Shown here one piece after another: positions 52,028-60,074 of a stretch of 64,000 nt of DNA (the stretch's first letter is position 1; each line of letters starts with the position of its first letter). Under the pieces are notes generated by a model. The model had not been told where the DNA came from. It searched no databases and saw nothing but the letters and a program-made list of their open reading frames with translations. Made by a program: the position numbers and the translations under genes. Source of the DNA: Ammonifex degensii KC4 (GTDB lineage: Bacteria; Bacillota; Desulfotomaculia; Desulfotomaculales; Ammonificaceae); the NCBI RefSeq assembly GCF_000024605.1, contig NC_013385.1, positions 496,001 to 560,000 of the forward strand, written 5' to 3'.

Positions 52028-52933
52028 GTGCACATTTTCCTGCCCATTGCCAACATGGATTTGCCCTTCCTGGCCGTGCTGGGTTTAGGTGGGGTGGTGG
52101 GTTTCCTCTCCGGGCTCTTCGGTGTAGGAGGGGGCTTCCTCCTCACCCCGGTACTGCTGATGGTGGGGGTGCCACCGGCTGTGGCTACGGCCAGCGACAC
52201 CAACCAGATCGTGGCGGCTTCGGTTTCGGGAACGGTAGCCCACGCCCGCAACGGCAACGTGGATTTCAAGCTGGGCTCGATCATCCTGGTAGGTGGGCTC
52301 CTGGGCGGGACCATCGGCACCGACCTGGTGCGGCACCTGCGGACGCTCGGTCACTTTGACTTCGTGGTGAAGATAGCCTACGTGGTCATGCTCCTGGGCG
52401 TGGGGATCTTCATGTTCCAGGAGAGCCTGCGGGCGCTCAGGCGCAAGGAGCAGGCGCCGGAAACCCCTCATCCTCCCAAGTGGGTGCAGGCCTTGCCCTG
52501 GCGCCTTTACTTCCCGGTGTCGGGGATCGAGTGCTCGGCGCTGGCGCTTTTGCTCCTGGGCTTCCTCATAGGCATGCTGGCAGCGATTATGGGGGTGGGG
52601 GGCGGCTTCATCATGCTGCCGGTCATGATCTACCTCTTGGGCATCCCCACCCTCAAAGCGGTAGGGACGAGCATATTCACCGTGGTCTTCACCGCCATCA
52701 ACGTCACCCTGGCCCAGGCCACGGTTAACGGTACGGTGGACGTGGTGCTGGCCGTTTTGCTGCTGCTGGGTTCCTCCATAGGGGCGCAGCTGGGAGCTAA
52801 GGTCAGCCGCCGCCTGGCAGGCGAGCAGCTGCGGATAGCCTTCTCGATTATCGTGCTGGCCGTCATGGCCAAGATGCTTTACCAGTTGGTAGCCACACCT
52901 CCGGTACTCTTCGCCTTTGGAGGTGGGCATTGA
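52028..52933 (+). CDS. TauE/SafE-family permease (sulfite exporter type)
   Basis: The 301-residue protein has about eight membrane helices in two inverted halves, each opened by the family's GxFGVGGGF motif: SGLFGVGGGFLLTPVLLMVGVPPAVA and AAIMGVGGGFIMLPVMIYLLGIPTLKAVGTS. Relatives move sulfite, sulfonates or other organosulfur anions, but the substrate here is not shown. GTG 52028 follows AGGAGGTGCTGGCG and fits better than 52019. The next gene starts on its stop codon (TGATG), implying coupling. Confidence 0.88.
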   Translation: MHIFLPIANMDLPFLAVLGLGGVVGFLSGLFGVGGGFLLTPVLLMVGVPPAVATASDTNQIVAASVSGTVAHARNGNVDFKLGSIILVGGLLGGTIGTDLVRHLRTLGHFDFVVKIAYVVMLLGVGIFMFQESLRALRRKEQAPETPHPPKWVQALPWRLYFPVSGIECSALALLLLGFLIGMLAAIMGVGGGFIMLPVMIYLLGIPTLKAVGTSIFTVVFTAINVTLAQATVNGTVDVVLAVLLLLGSSIGAQLGAKVSRRLAGEQLRIAFSIIVLAVMAKMLYQLVATPPVLFAFGGGH

Positions 52934-53730
52934 TGCGAAGGGGATTAAGACTCTTTTCCTGGCTATTCCTTTTCCTGCTGGGCTTTGCCCTACCGGCGTT
53001 TGCCCTGGAGGTTAGCCCCGATAAGGTGGGGATCGGGCTTAACTTCGCGGGCGATAAGGTGACCGTTACCGGTACTCTGCCGGCGGGCTGCGACGTTTAT
53101 GTGGAGGTCCTTTCTCCCCCGGTAAAGGTCCCGGTCAATCGGCTGGGACACGTTGGCCCCTTCTGGCTTAACAAGCAGAAGGTAGAGATCAAGGGAGTAC
53201 CCAAGCTTTACCAGGTCTACACTTCCTGTCCTCTGAGCCAACTCCCACCTGCGCTCCGGGAGGAACTAGAGGGTTACCAAAAAGCTTTTCGAAAAGCAGA
53301 AGTCTACGACACCACGGGGGAGGGAAAGCGCCTCCTCGACCGTCAGGCAGCCCTACCCTTCCTGCAGTTTCTGGCCCAGGAGTACCAGAGCAAGGGACTT
53401 TACGCCATCCGCGAAGGGGCAGTGAAAGTTACCGACGGCCACTTCCAGGTGACGGTGGACGTGCCGCCGGGAACCCCGCAGGGAGATATCCAGGTAACGG
53501 CCCACTTCGTCAAGAACGGGCAGGTGGTGGGCCGGGAGGCCACTTCCTTCCGGGTGGAAAGTCGGGGACTGGTGCGGTGGCTGCGCGTGCTGGCTGGGAC
53601 CGATGGGCCGGTCTACGGCGGTCTGGCAGTCATGCTGGCCATCATAGCGGGGCTGGGAGTGGGGATGGGATTTGGCTTGCTCGACCGCCTTCTGAGCTTC
53701 GGCATATCCCGGCGCACTTCGCGGGCTTGA
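52933..53730 (+). CDS. TIGR02186-type membrane-anchored extracytoplasmic protein
   Basis: 265 residues. Signal peptide (LFSWLFLFLLGFALPAFA), a long beta-rich extracytoplasmic domain (LEVSPDKVGIGLNFAGDKVTVTG..., two further strands with VDVPPGTPQGDIQVTAHFVKNGQVV), and a C-terminal helix (VYGGLAVMLAIIAGLGVGMGFGLLD). The layout and the opening 'sP..v.i...F.G..v.v.G' match the TIGR02186 family, which is usually found beside TauE/SafE genes. It starts at the ATG overlapping the permease stop. A partner role for the permease is inferred. Confidence 0.75.
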   Translation: MRRGLRLFSWLFLFLLGFALPAFALEVSPDKVGIGLNFAGDKVTVTGTLPAGCDVYVEVLSPPVKVPVNRLGHVGPFWLNKQKVEIKGVPKLYQVYTSCPLSQLPPALREELEGYQKAFRKAEVYDTTGEGKRLLDRQAALPFLQFLAQEYQSKGLYAIREGAVKVTDGHFQVTVDVPPGTPQGDIQVTAHFVKNGQVVGREATSFRVESRGLVRWLRVLAGTDGPVYGGLAVMLAIIAGLGVGMGFGLLDRLLSFGISRRTSRA

Positions 53731-53764
53731 AGGCGGGCCTGGAAAGGCCGGATAGCCTTATGCG

Positions 53765-53793
53765 AAAAGGCAGGACTTGTCATCCTGCCTTTT
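53765..53793 (+). terminator. Terminator of the membrane module
   Basis: AAAAGGCAGGA and TCCTGCCTTTT form an 11-pair stem with T-tract after the TIGR02186-type gene, separating it from the two-component genes. Confidence 0.9.
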
Positions 53794-53827
53794 CGTCGTA
53801 AACAGGCTTGAACCATAGATTTCTTCC

Positions 53828-53857
53828 TTGTTCCCAAGCCCAGCCCTGCGCTATCAT
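53828..53857 (+). promoter_or_regulatory. Promoter of the two-component operon
   Basis: TTGTTC (53828-53833), 18 bases, TATCAT (53852-53857), about 40 bases before the kinase start. A housekeeping-type promoter, unlike the sigma-54 site of the target module. Confidence 0.5.
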
Positions 53858-53899
53858 GGGAAATGAAACGATCCTTTTGGTGGGAAGGAGAAAGGGCTT

Positions 53900-55735
53900 T
53901 TGCGGTTCTCCTTCGCTTTCGGACGGCAGATCATCGCTCTGGTAGCCCTCTTGCTGCTCGTCCCGGTAGCGGTGACGATTTTCATGTTGCATACCATAAA
54001 CAAGAGCGAGGCAGCCATGCTGGAAGCCCAGAAGCTTAAGCTCCAGCGGGTAGTGGAGCAGTTAGATGCCGGGCTTCCCGCCGGGGGGTTTGACGTCATG
54101 CTGGCCCAGCGGGGGGTGCCGAAAGATGCCCCCGTGCGGGAGAAGGTGGCAGCGCTCAATTCGGCCTTGCGGGACGTGATCGAGCACGTGAAAGCCCAGT
54201 ATCCCGGAGTAGAGGCGGGATTTTACTCCGCCTCTTTAGACCGGATCATTGACGGCTCCCCGCAAAGCCAGGCGGGGGAGAACTTCTCCAGCCGGAGGCG
54301 GAATAACTTCTTGGAGGTCATGCGGGGACGGGAAAAGACCGAAGTGCTGGGGCCGGCCGAGGGAGGAATCCTGGAGGTTTACCAGCCTCTTTACCGGGAC
54401 GGCAAGATAATAGGAGCGGTCTGGGCTACGGAGAGTCTGGGACACCTGGCTGCCCGGCGGCACGCGGTGCTGGCCACCGCCTACGCCATCATCGCCCTGG
54501 GGGTGCTGGTAGGATTCGGGGGTGCCCTGGCGGTGGTACACCGCTTCGTCCAGAACGTGAATCAGATAAAGGAAGGGCTCAAGCAATTGCGCTACGATCT
54601 CTCTCGTCCCCTGAAGCCGGCAGCGGGAGAGCTGGGGGAGATAACGGCGGCGGTGAACGAACTTGCCTCCCTGCTTCTGCGAACCCAGCAGTACACGCGG
54701 GTGATGCTGGCCACCATCGCCGAGGGGCTGCTGGTGGTCGACATGGAGGGGCAGATAATGCTGGCCAACGCCGCGGCGGTAAGGCTCTTAGGCCTGCCGG
54801 CCGACTGGGGTGGTAAGAATTTCCGGGAGGTGCTGCCGGTAAACACCCCTTTCGCTGAGCTTCTGCACCTGGCTCTGAGAAAGCGCGAGGAGGTGCGCGA
54901 CCGGCTGGTGGCCTGTAAAGGGGATGGGGGGGAGGAAAGGCAGTTGCTGGTGAGTACTGCTTTGCTCTTTGTCGAGGAGCAGCCCATAGGGGCGGTGCTC
55001 TGCGTGCAGGACGTCACCGAACAGGTGAGGCTGCAGCGGGAGATGCGGCGGCAGGAACGGCTGGCTTCGCTGGGCCGGCTGGTGGCCGGTGTGGCGCACG
55101 AGATCCGCAACCCGCTGACCGCCATCAACTGCTACCTCCAGCTCTGGCAGAAAAGTGGTCGCTTCCCGGAAAAGCCGCTTAATACCATGCGGGAGGAGAT
55201 CAACCGATTAGATAATCTGGTAGAGAAATTGCTCTGCCTGGCCAAGCCAGCAGAGGTGAAGAAGGTTCCCTATGAGGTTAACCGGCTGGTGCGCGACTCT
55301 TTGCGCTTCTTCGAGGAAGTGGTGGGGATAAGGATCGAGACCGATTTTGCTTCTGACCTGCCCGAGGTGCCGCTTGACCCGGAGCAGATGGGGCGCGTCT
55401 TGCAGAACCTCTTCTTCAACGCCTGCGAGGCCATGGCGGGAGGAGGGGTGCTCACCGTGCGCACTTACAAGGCGGGGGATGGCCGGCACGCGGTGATCGA
55501 GGTGGCGGATACCGGCTGCGGCATCCCGCCGGAGCACTTAAAGGAGATCTTCGAGCCTTTCTTCACCACCAAGCCGCAGGGTACTGGCCTGGGCCTCTCC
55601 CTGGCCAAAGAAGTGGTGGAGGCACACGGGGGCAGGATAGAGGTAGAGAGTGAGCTGGGGAAGGGGACCACCATGCGGATCTACCTTCCTCTGCGGGAGG
55701 TGAGTGTCGGTGGCGAAGCTCGTCTTGGTGGTTGA
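53900..55735 (+). CDS. Membrane sensor histidine kinase (NtrB/AtoS-type)
   Basis: A 611-residue kinase. TM1 (IIALVALLLLVPVAVTIFML) and TM2 (about residues 190-214) flank an extracytoplasmic sensor domain of about 155 residues. HAMP-like and PAS domains follow (VMLATIAEGLLVVDMEGQIMLANAAAVRLLG), then HisKA with phospho-accepting His in GVAHEIRNPLTAINCYL and an ATPase domain with N box NLFFNACEAM, G1 VADTGCGIPPE and G2 GTGLGLSLAKEVVEAHGG. TTG start after GGAAGGAG. Its end overlaps the regulator start. Stimulus unknown; it probably senses something outside the membrane. Confidence 0.9.
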   Translation: MRFSFAFGRQIIALVALLLLVPVAVTIFMLHTINKSEAAMLEAQKLKLQRVVEQLDAGLPAGGFDVMLAQRGVPKDAPVREKVAALNSALRDVIEHVKAQYPGVEAGFYSASLDRIIDGSPQSQAGENFSSRRRNNFLEVMRGREKTEVLGPAEGGILEVYQPLYRDGKIIGAVWATESLGHLAARRHAVLATAYAIIALGVLVGFGGALAVVHRFVQNVNQIKEGLKQLRYDLSRPLKPAAGELGEITAAVNELASLLLRTQQYTRVMLATIAEGLLVVDMEGQIMLANAAAVRLLGLPADWGGKNFREVLPVNTPFAELLHLALRKREEVRDRLVACKGDGGEERQLLVSTALLFVEEQPIGAVLCVQDVTEQVRLQREMRRQERLASLGRLVAGVAHEIRNPLTAINCYLQLWQKSGRFPEKPLNTMREEINRLDNLVEKLLCLAKPAEVKKVPYEVNRLVRDSLRFFEEVVGIRIETDFASDLPEVPLDPEQMGRVLQNLFFNACEAMAGGGVLTVRTYKAGDGRHAVIEVADTGCGIPPEHLKEIFEPFFTTKPQGTGLGLSLAKEVVEAHGGRIEVESELGKGTTMRIYLPLREVSVGGEARLGG

Positions 55736-57122
55736 CGACGAGAAAAGCGTCTGCGAGGCGCTGAAGGACGTTCTGGAGGAATCGGGCTACAGCGTGGTGA
55801 CGGCCACCAGCGGCCGGGAAGCCCTGGAGAAGGTGAATCTCATCCGTCCTCATGCTGTGCTTCTGGACATCCGCATGCCGGAGATGGACGGGATAAAAGT
55901 GCTGCAGGCCTTGAGAGAGAAGCACCCTGGGGTACCCGTGATTCTCATGACCGCCTACAGCGACACCCAGACTACCATTAACGCCATGCGCTACGGGGCT
56001 TTCGAATATATCGTGAAGCCCATCAACCTGGATGAGCTTCTTTCTACGCTGGAGAAGGCCACTACCGTAACCGAGCCCCTGGTGACAGTGGGGAAGGGGG
56101 AGATCGCGCCGCGCCCGGGCACGCTTATCGGCTGCAGCCCGGCCATGCAGGAAGTCTACAAGACTATAGGAAGGATTGCCGATTCGGACGTCACGGTGCT
56201 GATTCAGGGGGAGAGCGGGACCGGCAAGGAGCTGGTGGCGGAGGCCATCCACTACAACAGCCCGCGCCAGGGCAAGCCCTTCGTCAAGATAGACTGCACC
56301 GCCATCCCCGAGAACCTCTTGGAAAGCGAGCTTTTCGGGCACGAAAAGGGGGCCTTTACCGGAGCCCACACCCGCAAGCTGGGCAAGTTCGAACTGGCTG
56401 ACGGGGGCACGGTCTTCCTGGACGAGATAGGAGACATAAGCCCGGCCTTGCAGGCTAAGCTCTTGCGCTTCCTGCAGGAGAAGGCCTTTGAGCGCGTGGG
56501 AGGGACGGAGACCAGGCGGGTGGACGTGCGCATCATTGCGGCCACCAACAAGGATCTGGAGGAGCGGGTAAAGTCTGGCCTTTTCCGCGAGGATCTCTAC
56601 TACCGCCTCAACGTGGTGGAGATAAAGCTGCCGCCGCTGCGTGAACGCAAGGAGGACATAATGCTCCTGGTGGACTACTTCGTCAGCCTCAGCAACCGGA
56701 AGTTCGGCAAGCAGGTGACCGGGCTTACGCGCAGTGTGGCCGACATCTTGCTGCAGTACAACTGGCCCGGTAACGTGCGGGAGCTGCGCAACGTCTGCGA
56801 AAGGGCGGTGCTGATGGCGCGGGGAAACGTCATAACTCCGGAAAGCCTGCCTGAATACCTCCTGCGGGCGGTGCGGGGTCGGACTGAGGCCTGGCACCCG
56901 GCGGAAGATAGGGGGGTGCTGCCCCTGAAAGAAATGGTAGCAGAAATGGAACGCTCTGCCATTCTCAGGGCACTGGAGGAATACCGGGGGAACAAGACGG
57001 CGGTAGCCCGTGCTCTAGGGATGAGCCGTACCACCCTTTACGCCAAGATGAAGGAGCTGGGGATCGCCGATCCGGAAAATAAAGACCATTCTGAGCTGCG
57101 CAAAGTGTTTGGGGGGCATTGA
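55710..57122 (+). CDS. Sigma-54-dependent response regulator (NtrC family)
   Basis: 470 residues in three domains. Receiver: VLVVDDEKSV, phosphorylated Asp in AVLLDIRMPEMDG, Lys in EYIVKPINL. AAA+ activator: GESGTGKELVAEAIHYNSPR, the sigma-54-contact loop GAFTGA, Walker B GGTVFLDEIGDI, WPGNVRELRNVCERAV. C-terminal Fis-type HTH: LEEYRGNKTAVARALGMSRTTLYAKMKELG. GTG 55710 is best placed after GGAGGTGA; 55704 is possible. The only sigma-54 promoter I found nearby is at 51407, so the membrane module is its probable target. Confidence 0.92.
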   Translation: MAKLVLVVDDEKSVCEALKDVLEESGYSVVTATSGREALEKVNLIRPHAVLLDIRMPEMDGIKVLQALREKHPGVPVILMTAYSDTQTTINAMRYGAFEYIVKPINLDELLSTLEKATTVTEPLVTVGKGEIAPRPGTLIGCSPAMQEVYKTIGRIADSDVTVLIQGESGTGKELVAEAIHYNSPRQGKPFVKIDCTAIPENLLESELFGHEKGAFTGAHTRKLGKFELADGGTVFLDEIGDISPALQAKLLRFLQEKAFERVGGTETRRVDVRIIAATNKDLEERVKSGLFREDLYYRLNVVEIKLPPLRERKEDIMLLVDYFVSLSNRKFGKQVTGLTRSVADILLQYNWPGNVRELRNVCERAVLMARGNVITPESLPEYLLRAVRGRTEAWHPAEDRGVLPLKEMVAEMERSAILRALEEYRGNKTAVARALGMSRTTLYAKMKELGIADPENKDHSELRKVFGGH

Positions 57123-57124
57123 GC

Positions 57125-57574
57125 GTGCCTAAGTGCTTGGTCTTGCTGGACGACGAAGACGCGGCTCGCGAGTTGGCTTCCTTTGCGGTCAAGCTCGTCA
57201 AGGCCAACCCGGAGCTAGAGGTAGTGTTGTTGTATGCCTCGCCCCTCCGCGATGCCGTCCCTTCCTTGCCGGGGGCGGGGTGGCTGGCCCAGGAGGAGTT
57301 CGAGCGCTACTTCCGGCTCCGCGCCGACAGCGTGCTAGCGGAGGCTCTGGCTGTCTTCCGGGCGGCGGGTATCGGCGCCCGCACCCTCTCCCTGCCGGAG
57401 GACCCGGTAGCGGCAGTCGAGCACCTGGTCGAGAGCGAGCCCGATTACGCGCTGGTGGTGGTGAGTGATAGAGGGACCGGTGGCCGCCTGCACTACGTGC
57501 TGAGTAGCGAAGTCTACCGCCTCTCGCACTTCCTGCCCCTCCCCTTGGTGGTGGTCAAAGCAGGATGGCACTAG
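57125..57574 (+). CDS. Universal-stress-protein-like protein
   Basis: About 149 residues with a UspA-like alpha/beta fold: KCLVLLDDEDAARELASFAVKLVKANPELEVVLLYASPL at the N-terminus and VESEPDYALVVVSDRGTGGRLHYVLSSEVYRLSHFLPLPLVVVKAG at the C-terminus. The ATP-loop GX2GX9GS is not clear, so it may not bind ATP. GTG 57125 is nine bases after GGGGGG; TTG 57119 overlaps the regulator stop. Likely the last gene of the two-component operon. Confidence 0.65.
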   Translation: MPKCLVLLDDEDAARELASFAVKLVKANPELEVVLLYASPLRDAVPSLPGAGWLAQEEFERYFRLRADSVLAEALAVFRAAGIGARTLSLPEDPVAAVEHLVESEPDYALVVVSDRGTGGRLHYVLSSEVYRLSHFLPLPLVVVKAGWH

Positions 57575-57604
57575 TTGACGGCGGTTTTACAGACATGCTA
57601 TAAT
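57575..57604 (+). promoter_or_regulatory. Promoter of the infC operon
   Basis: TTGACG (57575-57580), 18 bases, perfect TATAAT (57599-57604), about 160 bases before infC, leaving a long leader. Confidence 0.85.
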
Positions 57605-57610
57605 GGCGCC

Positions 57611-57764
57611 AAAAGATAGGCTTGAAGCCTACCTGTAGGCTGGTAATGTGCCTCCTCGCTCGCCGCGAAGGGAAGTTCAGTGCCGGAATCGACTGCGGTT
57701 CAGGGGCGGGCGGTAAGCCCGCCTTTAATTAGTGATAAGCGCTTAAACCGGGGGTGGAGAGGTT
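57611..57764 (+). promoter_or_regulatory. infC operon leader with attenuator-like hairpin
   Basis: About 150 nt of untranslated leader. AGGCTTGAAGCCT and CTACCTGTAG form early hairpins. GGCGGGC (57705-57711) and GCCCGCC (57717-57723) form a stem followed by TTTAATT, a weak intrinsic terminator. In Bacillus the equivalent leader is controlled by ribosomal protein L20 through premature termination; the same role here is inference. Confidence 0.55.
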
Positions 57765-58307
57765 ATTGTTAAAGAGCACCGCATAAACGAGGAGATTCGG
57801 GCCCGCGAGGTGCGGCTCATCGACACCGACGGCACGCAAATAGGGATCGTTCCTTTAAGCGAGGCCTTGCGCATAGCTGAGGAGCGGGGCTTGGATCTAG
57901 TGGAGGTGGCGCCGCAGGCGCGGCCACCGGTCTGCAAGATAATGGACTACGGCAAGTACAAGTACGAGATGAGCAAGAGGGACCGGGAGGCCCGCAAGAA
58001 GCAGCGCCTGGTGACGGTAAAGGAGGTCAAGCTCCGCCCCAACATCGAGGAGCACGACTTCCAGGTCAAGGCGCGCAACGTTATCCGCTTTCTGAAAGAC
58101 GGGGATAAGGTGAAGGTAACCATCATGTTCCGCGGGCGAGAGATAATCCACCCCCAGTTGGGTGAGCGCCTGCTGGAGCGCCTGAAAGAAGAAGTGGCAG
58201 CGGTGGGCGTGGTGGAGAGGGCTCCCAAGCTGGAGGGGCGCAACATGGTGATGATCTTGGCCCCCAAGCCGGGGCACGGGAAGAAAGAAGAAGCGGCGGA
58301 AGAATAA
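57765..58307 (+). CDS. infC: Translation initiation factor IF-3
   Basis: 180 residues from an AUU codon at 57765 (ATT GTT AAA GAG CAC, i.e. [19 protein letters not shown]), placed after GGTGGAGAGG. IF-3 is known for AUU starts that let it repress its own translation. Starting at the later GTG (57810) would delete the conserved [14 protein letters not shown] segment. The IF3 N domain ([39 protein letters not shown]) and C domain ([42 protein letters not shown]) are complete. Confidence 0.95.
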   Translation: MVKEHRINEEIRAREVRLIDTDGTQIGIVPLSEALRIAEERGLDLVEVAPQARPPVCKIMDYGKYKYEMSKRDREARKKQRLVTVKEVKLRPNIEEHDFQVKARNVIRFLKDGDKVKVTIMFRGREIIHPQLGERLLERLKEEVAAVGVVERAPKLEGRNMVMILAPKPGHGKKEEAAEE

Positions 58308-58314
58308 TCAAGGA

Positions 58315-58352
58315 AAGGAGGTGTGGGCCCGGCCTGGTTTTTTCCGGCCGGG
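58315..58352 (+). promoter_or_regulatory. Shine-Dalgarno and hairpin before rpmI
   Basis: AAGGAGG (58315-58321) is 39 bases from the TTG of rpmI, too far for normal initiation. Between them CCCGGCC (58328-58334) and GGCCGGG (58346-58352) form a stable stem-loop. Folding it would shorten the distance to 14 bases. It may also be the L20 target. Structural inference only. Confidence 0.45.
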
Positions 58353-58360
58353 ACATAGCT

Positions 58361-58561
58361 TTGCCGAAGGTAAAGACTCACCGAGGAGCGGCCAAGCGTT
58401 TCAAGAAAACGGGCAAGGGTAAGATAGTAGCCTACTGCCGCTCGGGCAAGAGCCACCTGCTGGAGAAGAAGACCAGCCAGCGGAAGCGGCGTCTTCGCCA
58501 CAAGAAGGTTCTGCAGCCTGGTGATGCAGCGCAGATCAGGCGTCTGATTCCTTATCTCTAA
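58361..58561 (+). CDS. rpmI: 50S ribosomal protein L35
   Basis: 66 residues, typical for L35: PKVKTHRGAAKRFKKTGKGKI at the start and SQRKRRLRHKKVLQPGD toward the end. The start is TTG at 58361 (the protein must begin MPKVKTH), with no close Shine-Dalgarno. It lies between infC and rplT in the classic translation-factor operon. Confidence 0.97.
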   Translation: MPKVKTHRGAAKRFKKTGKGKIVAYCRSGKSHLLEKKTSQRKRRLRHKKVLQPGDAAQIRRLIPYL

Positions 58562-58585
58562 AGCAGGTCAAGGAGGTTTTGCGTG

Positions 58586-58942
58586 ATGCCGCGGGTAAAG
58601 ACGAGTGTGGCCAGTCGCCGTCGCCGCAAGAAAATTCTTAAAATGGCCAAGGGCTACTGGGGTGCGCGGTCCAAGCTTTACCGCATAGCCAAACAGCAGG
58701 TAATGAAGTCTTTAATGTACGCCTACCGGGACCGGCGGGCGCGCAAGCGCGATTTCCGGCGCTTATGGATCGTCCGCATAAACGCGGCCGCCCGCGAGGC
58801 CGGGCTTACTTACAGCCGCTTTATAAACGGCCTCAAGAAAGCGGGAGTGGAGCTCGACCGCAAGGTCTTGGCCGACCTGGCGGTGCGCGACCGGGAGGCT
58901 TTCGGGCGCTTGGTGGAACTGGCCAAGGCTCAGCTCGGTTAG
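58586..58942 (+). CDS. rplT: 50S ribosomal protein L20
   Basis: 118 residues with the basic N-terminal extension ([37 protein letters not shown]) and globular C-terminal domain ([45 protein letters not shown]). It starts at ATG 58586 after AAGGAGG; the adjacent GTG is also in frame. In Firmicutes L20 represses this operon by binding its mRNA leader. Confidence 0.97.
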   Translation: MPRVKTSVASRRRRKKILKMAKGYWGARSKLYRIAKQQVMKSLMYAYRDRRARKRDFRRLWIVRINAAAREAGLTYSRFINGLKKAGVELDRKVLADLAVRDREAFGRLVELAKAQLG

Positions 58943-58971
58943 AAAGTTTTTAGGATGGTAATCTAAATCGG

Positions 58972-59010
58972 AGCATGGTGTGAAGCTTCAGCACCATGCT
59001 TTAAATTTTT
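58972..59010 (+). terminator. Terminator after rplT
   Basis: AGCATGGTG (58972-58980) and CACCATGCT (58992-59000) form a nine-pair stem followed by TTAAATTTTT. The methyltransferase ribosome-binding site begins at the end of the T-tract. Confidence 0.8.
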
Positions 59011-59020
59011 GGAGGTTTTT

Positions 59021-59821
59021 ATGCTTACCGTTCTGGGGAAGCATAATCCGCGGGTGAAGGCCCTTTTGCGGCTGGCGCAGAAGAAGGGCCGGGAAAAGGC
59101 GGGGGAATTCTTGGTAGAGGGACCGCACCTGGTAGCAGAGGCGCTGCGTCACGGTAAGGTGAGGGCCCTCTACTTGACCCCTGAGTTCGCCTCCTCCCCG
59201 GAAGGGGAAGAGCTTATTCGGAAGGCAGAAGCAAGAAAGGTAGAGGTCTTCGGCCTCGCTCCTCAACTTCTGGCCCGGGCGGCCGACACTGCCACCCCGC
59301 AAGGGGTGCTGGCCGTGGTGGAGATGCCTTCTGCCTCTCTCCCCTCCCTCCTCCAGGTAGAGCTCCCCTTGCTGGTGATAGTGGACGGCTTGCAGGACCC
59401 GGGCAACCTAGGGACTATAGTGCGCACGGCTCAGGCGGTGGCAGCCACAGGAGTAGTGGTGCTTAAAGGCTCGGTCGATCCCTTCCATCCCCGGGCGGTT
59501 CGAGCTACGGCCGGAGCCATTTTCCGCCTACCGGTGGTGAAGGGCCCTTCGGCGGAGGAGGTCCTTCCCCTCTTGCGAACGGCGGGGATAGAGCTTGTGG
59601 TGGCCGACCCCCGGGGGGAGGTTCCCTTTTACGCCCACTCTTTTTTGGGCCCGACGGCCCTGGTCATCGGCAGTGAGGGAGGAGGACCGGGGCCGGTATG
59701 GAGCACTCTGGCCCGCCGCGTCTACATCCCCATGCCCGGGAAAACGGAGTCGCTCAACGCTGCTGTGGCTGCCGCTCTTCTTCTTTACGAGGCGGCGCGG
59801 CAGCGGTACCGGTGGCGTTGA
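59021..59821 (+). CDS. TrmH/SpoU-family RNA 2'-O-methyltransferase
   Basis: A 266-residue SPOUT methyltransferase. The N-terminal substrate-binding domain (KHNPRVKALLRLAQKKGREKAGEFLVEGPHLVAEAL) recognises RNA; the C-terminal knot domain has IVDGLQDPGNLGTIVRTAQAV, ALVIGSEGGGPG and IPMPGKTESLNAAVAAALLLYE, motifs 1-3 that bind S-adenosylmethionine. Such genes sit between rplT and pheS in many Firmicutes and usually methylate 23S rRNA. ATG 59021 follows GGAGG; the frame also opens from 59009. Confidence 0.92.
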   Translation: MLTVLGKHNPRVKALLRLAQKKGREKAGEFLVEGPHLVAEALRHGKVRALYLTPEFASSPEGEELIRKAEARKVEVFGLAPQLLARAADTATPQGVLAVVEMPSASLPSLLQVELPLLVIVDGLQDPGNLGTIVRTAQAVAATGVVVLKGSVDPFHPRAVRATAGAIFRLPVVKGPSAEEVLPLLRTAGIELVVADPRGEVPFYAHSFLGPTALVIGSEGGGPGPVWSTLARRVYIPMPGKTESLNAAVAAALLLYEAARQRYRWR

Positions 59822-59847
59822 TTTCCGTCGCCGGGGTATGCTATAAT
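59818..59847 (+). promoter_or_regulatory. Promoter of the YqzL-like gene
   Basis: TTGATT (59818-59823), 18 bases, perfect TATAAT (59842-59847), just after the methyltransferase stop and about 40 bases before the microprotein start. Confidence 0.7.
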
Positions 59848-59889
59848 CCGAGCAGGTAAAAGCTTTCGCCCGCGAAAGGTTGTGAGCCT

Positions 59890-59982
59890 ATGGTCTGGAC
59901 CGCCGAGCTTTTTTGGAAGCTTTTCGAGGTCACCGGTTCCATTCGGGCTTACATCCTCTACCGGAGACTGAGGTTACACTGA
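59890..59982 (+). CDS. yqzL: YqzL-like microprotein
   Basis: Thirty residues: MVWTAELFWKLFEVTGSIRA then YILYRRLRLH. The pattern 'W..F..TG.i..Y.ly..l' matches the YqzL family of Firmicutes, short conserved proteins of unknown function. It has its own promoter (TATAAT 59842) and AAAGG before the ATG, and a terminator-like hairpin after it. Confidence 0.7.
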   Translation: MVWTAELFWKLFEVTGSIRAYILYRRLRLH

Positions 59983-60026
59983 GGCGGTCGGCAGCCTTCG
60001 CGGAAGAAACGGCAGTAAGCCTTGTC

Positions 60027-60072
60027 AAGGCCCTTGGCTTGTATTATCCTGGGCACAAGGGCTTTTGTTTTT
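60027..60072 (+). terminator. Terminator after the YqzL-like gene
   Basis: AAGGCCCTTG (60027-60036) pairs with CAAGGGCTT (60056-60064), followed by TTGTTTTTAT. A tnpB-only element is inserted immediately after the TTTAT formed by this T-tract. Confidence 0.6.
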
Positions 60073-60074
60073 AT

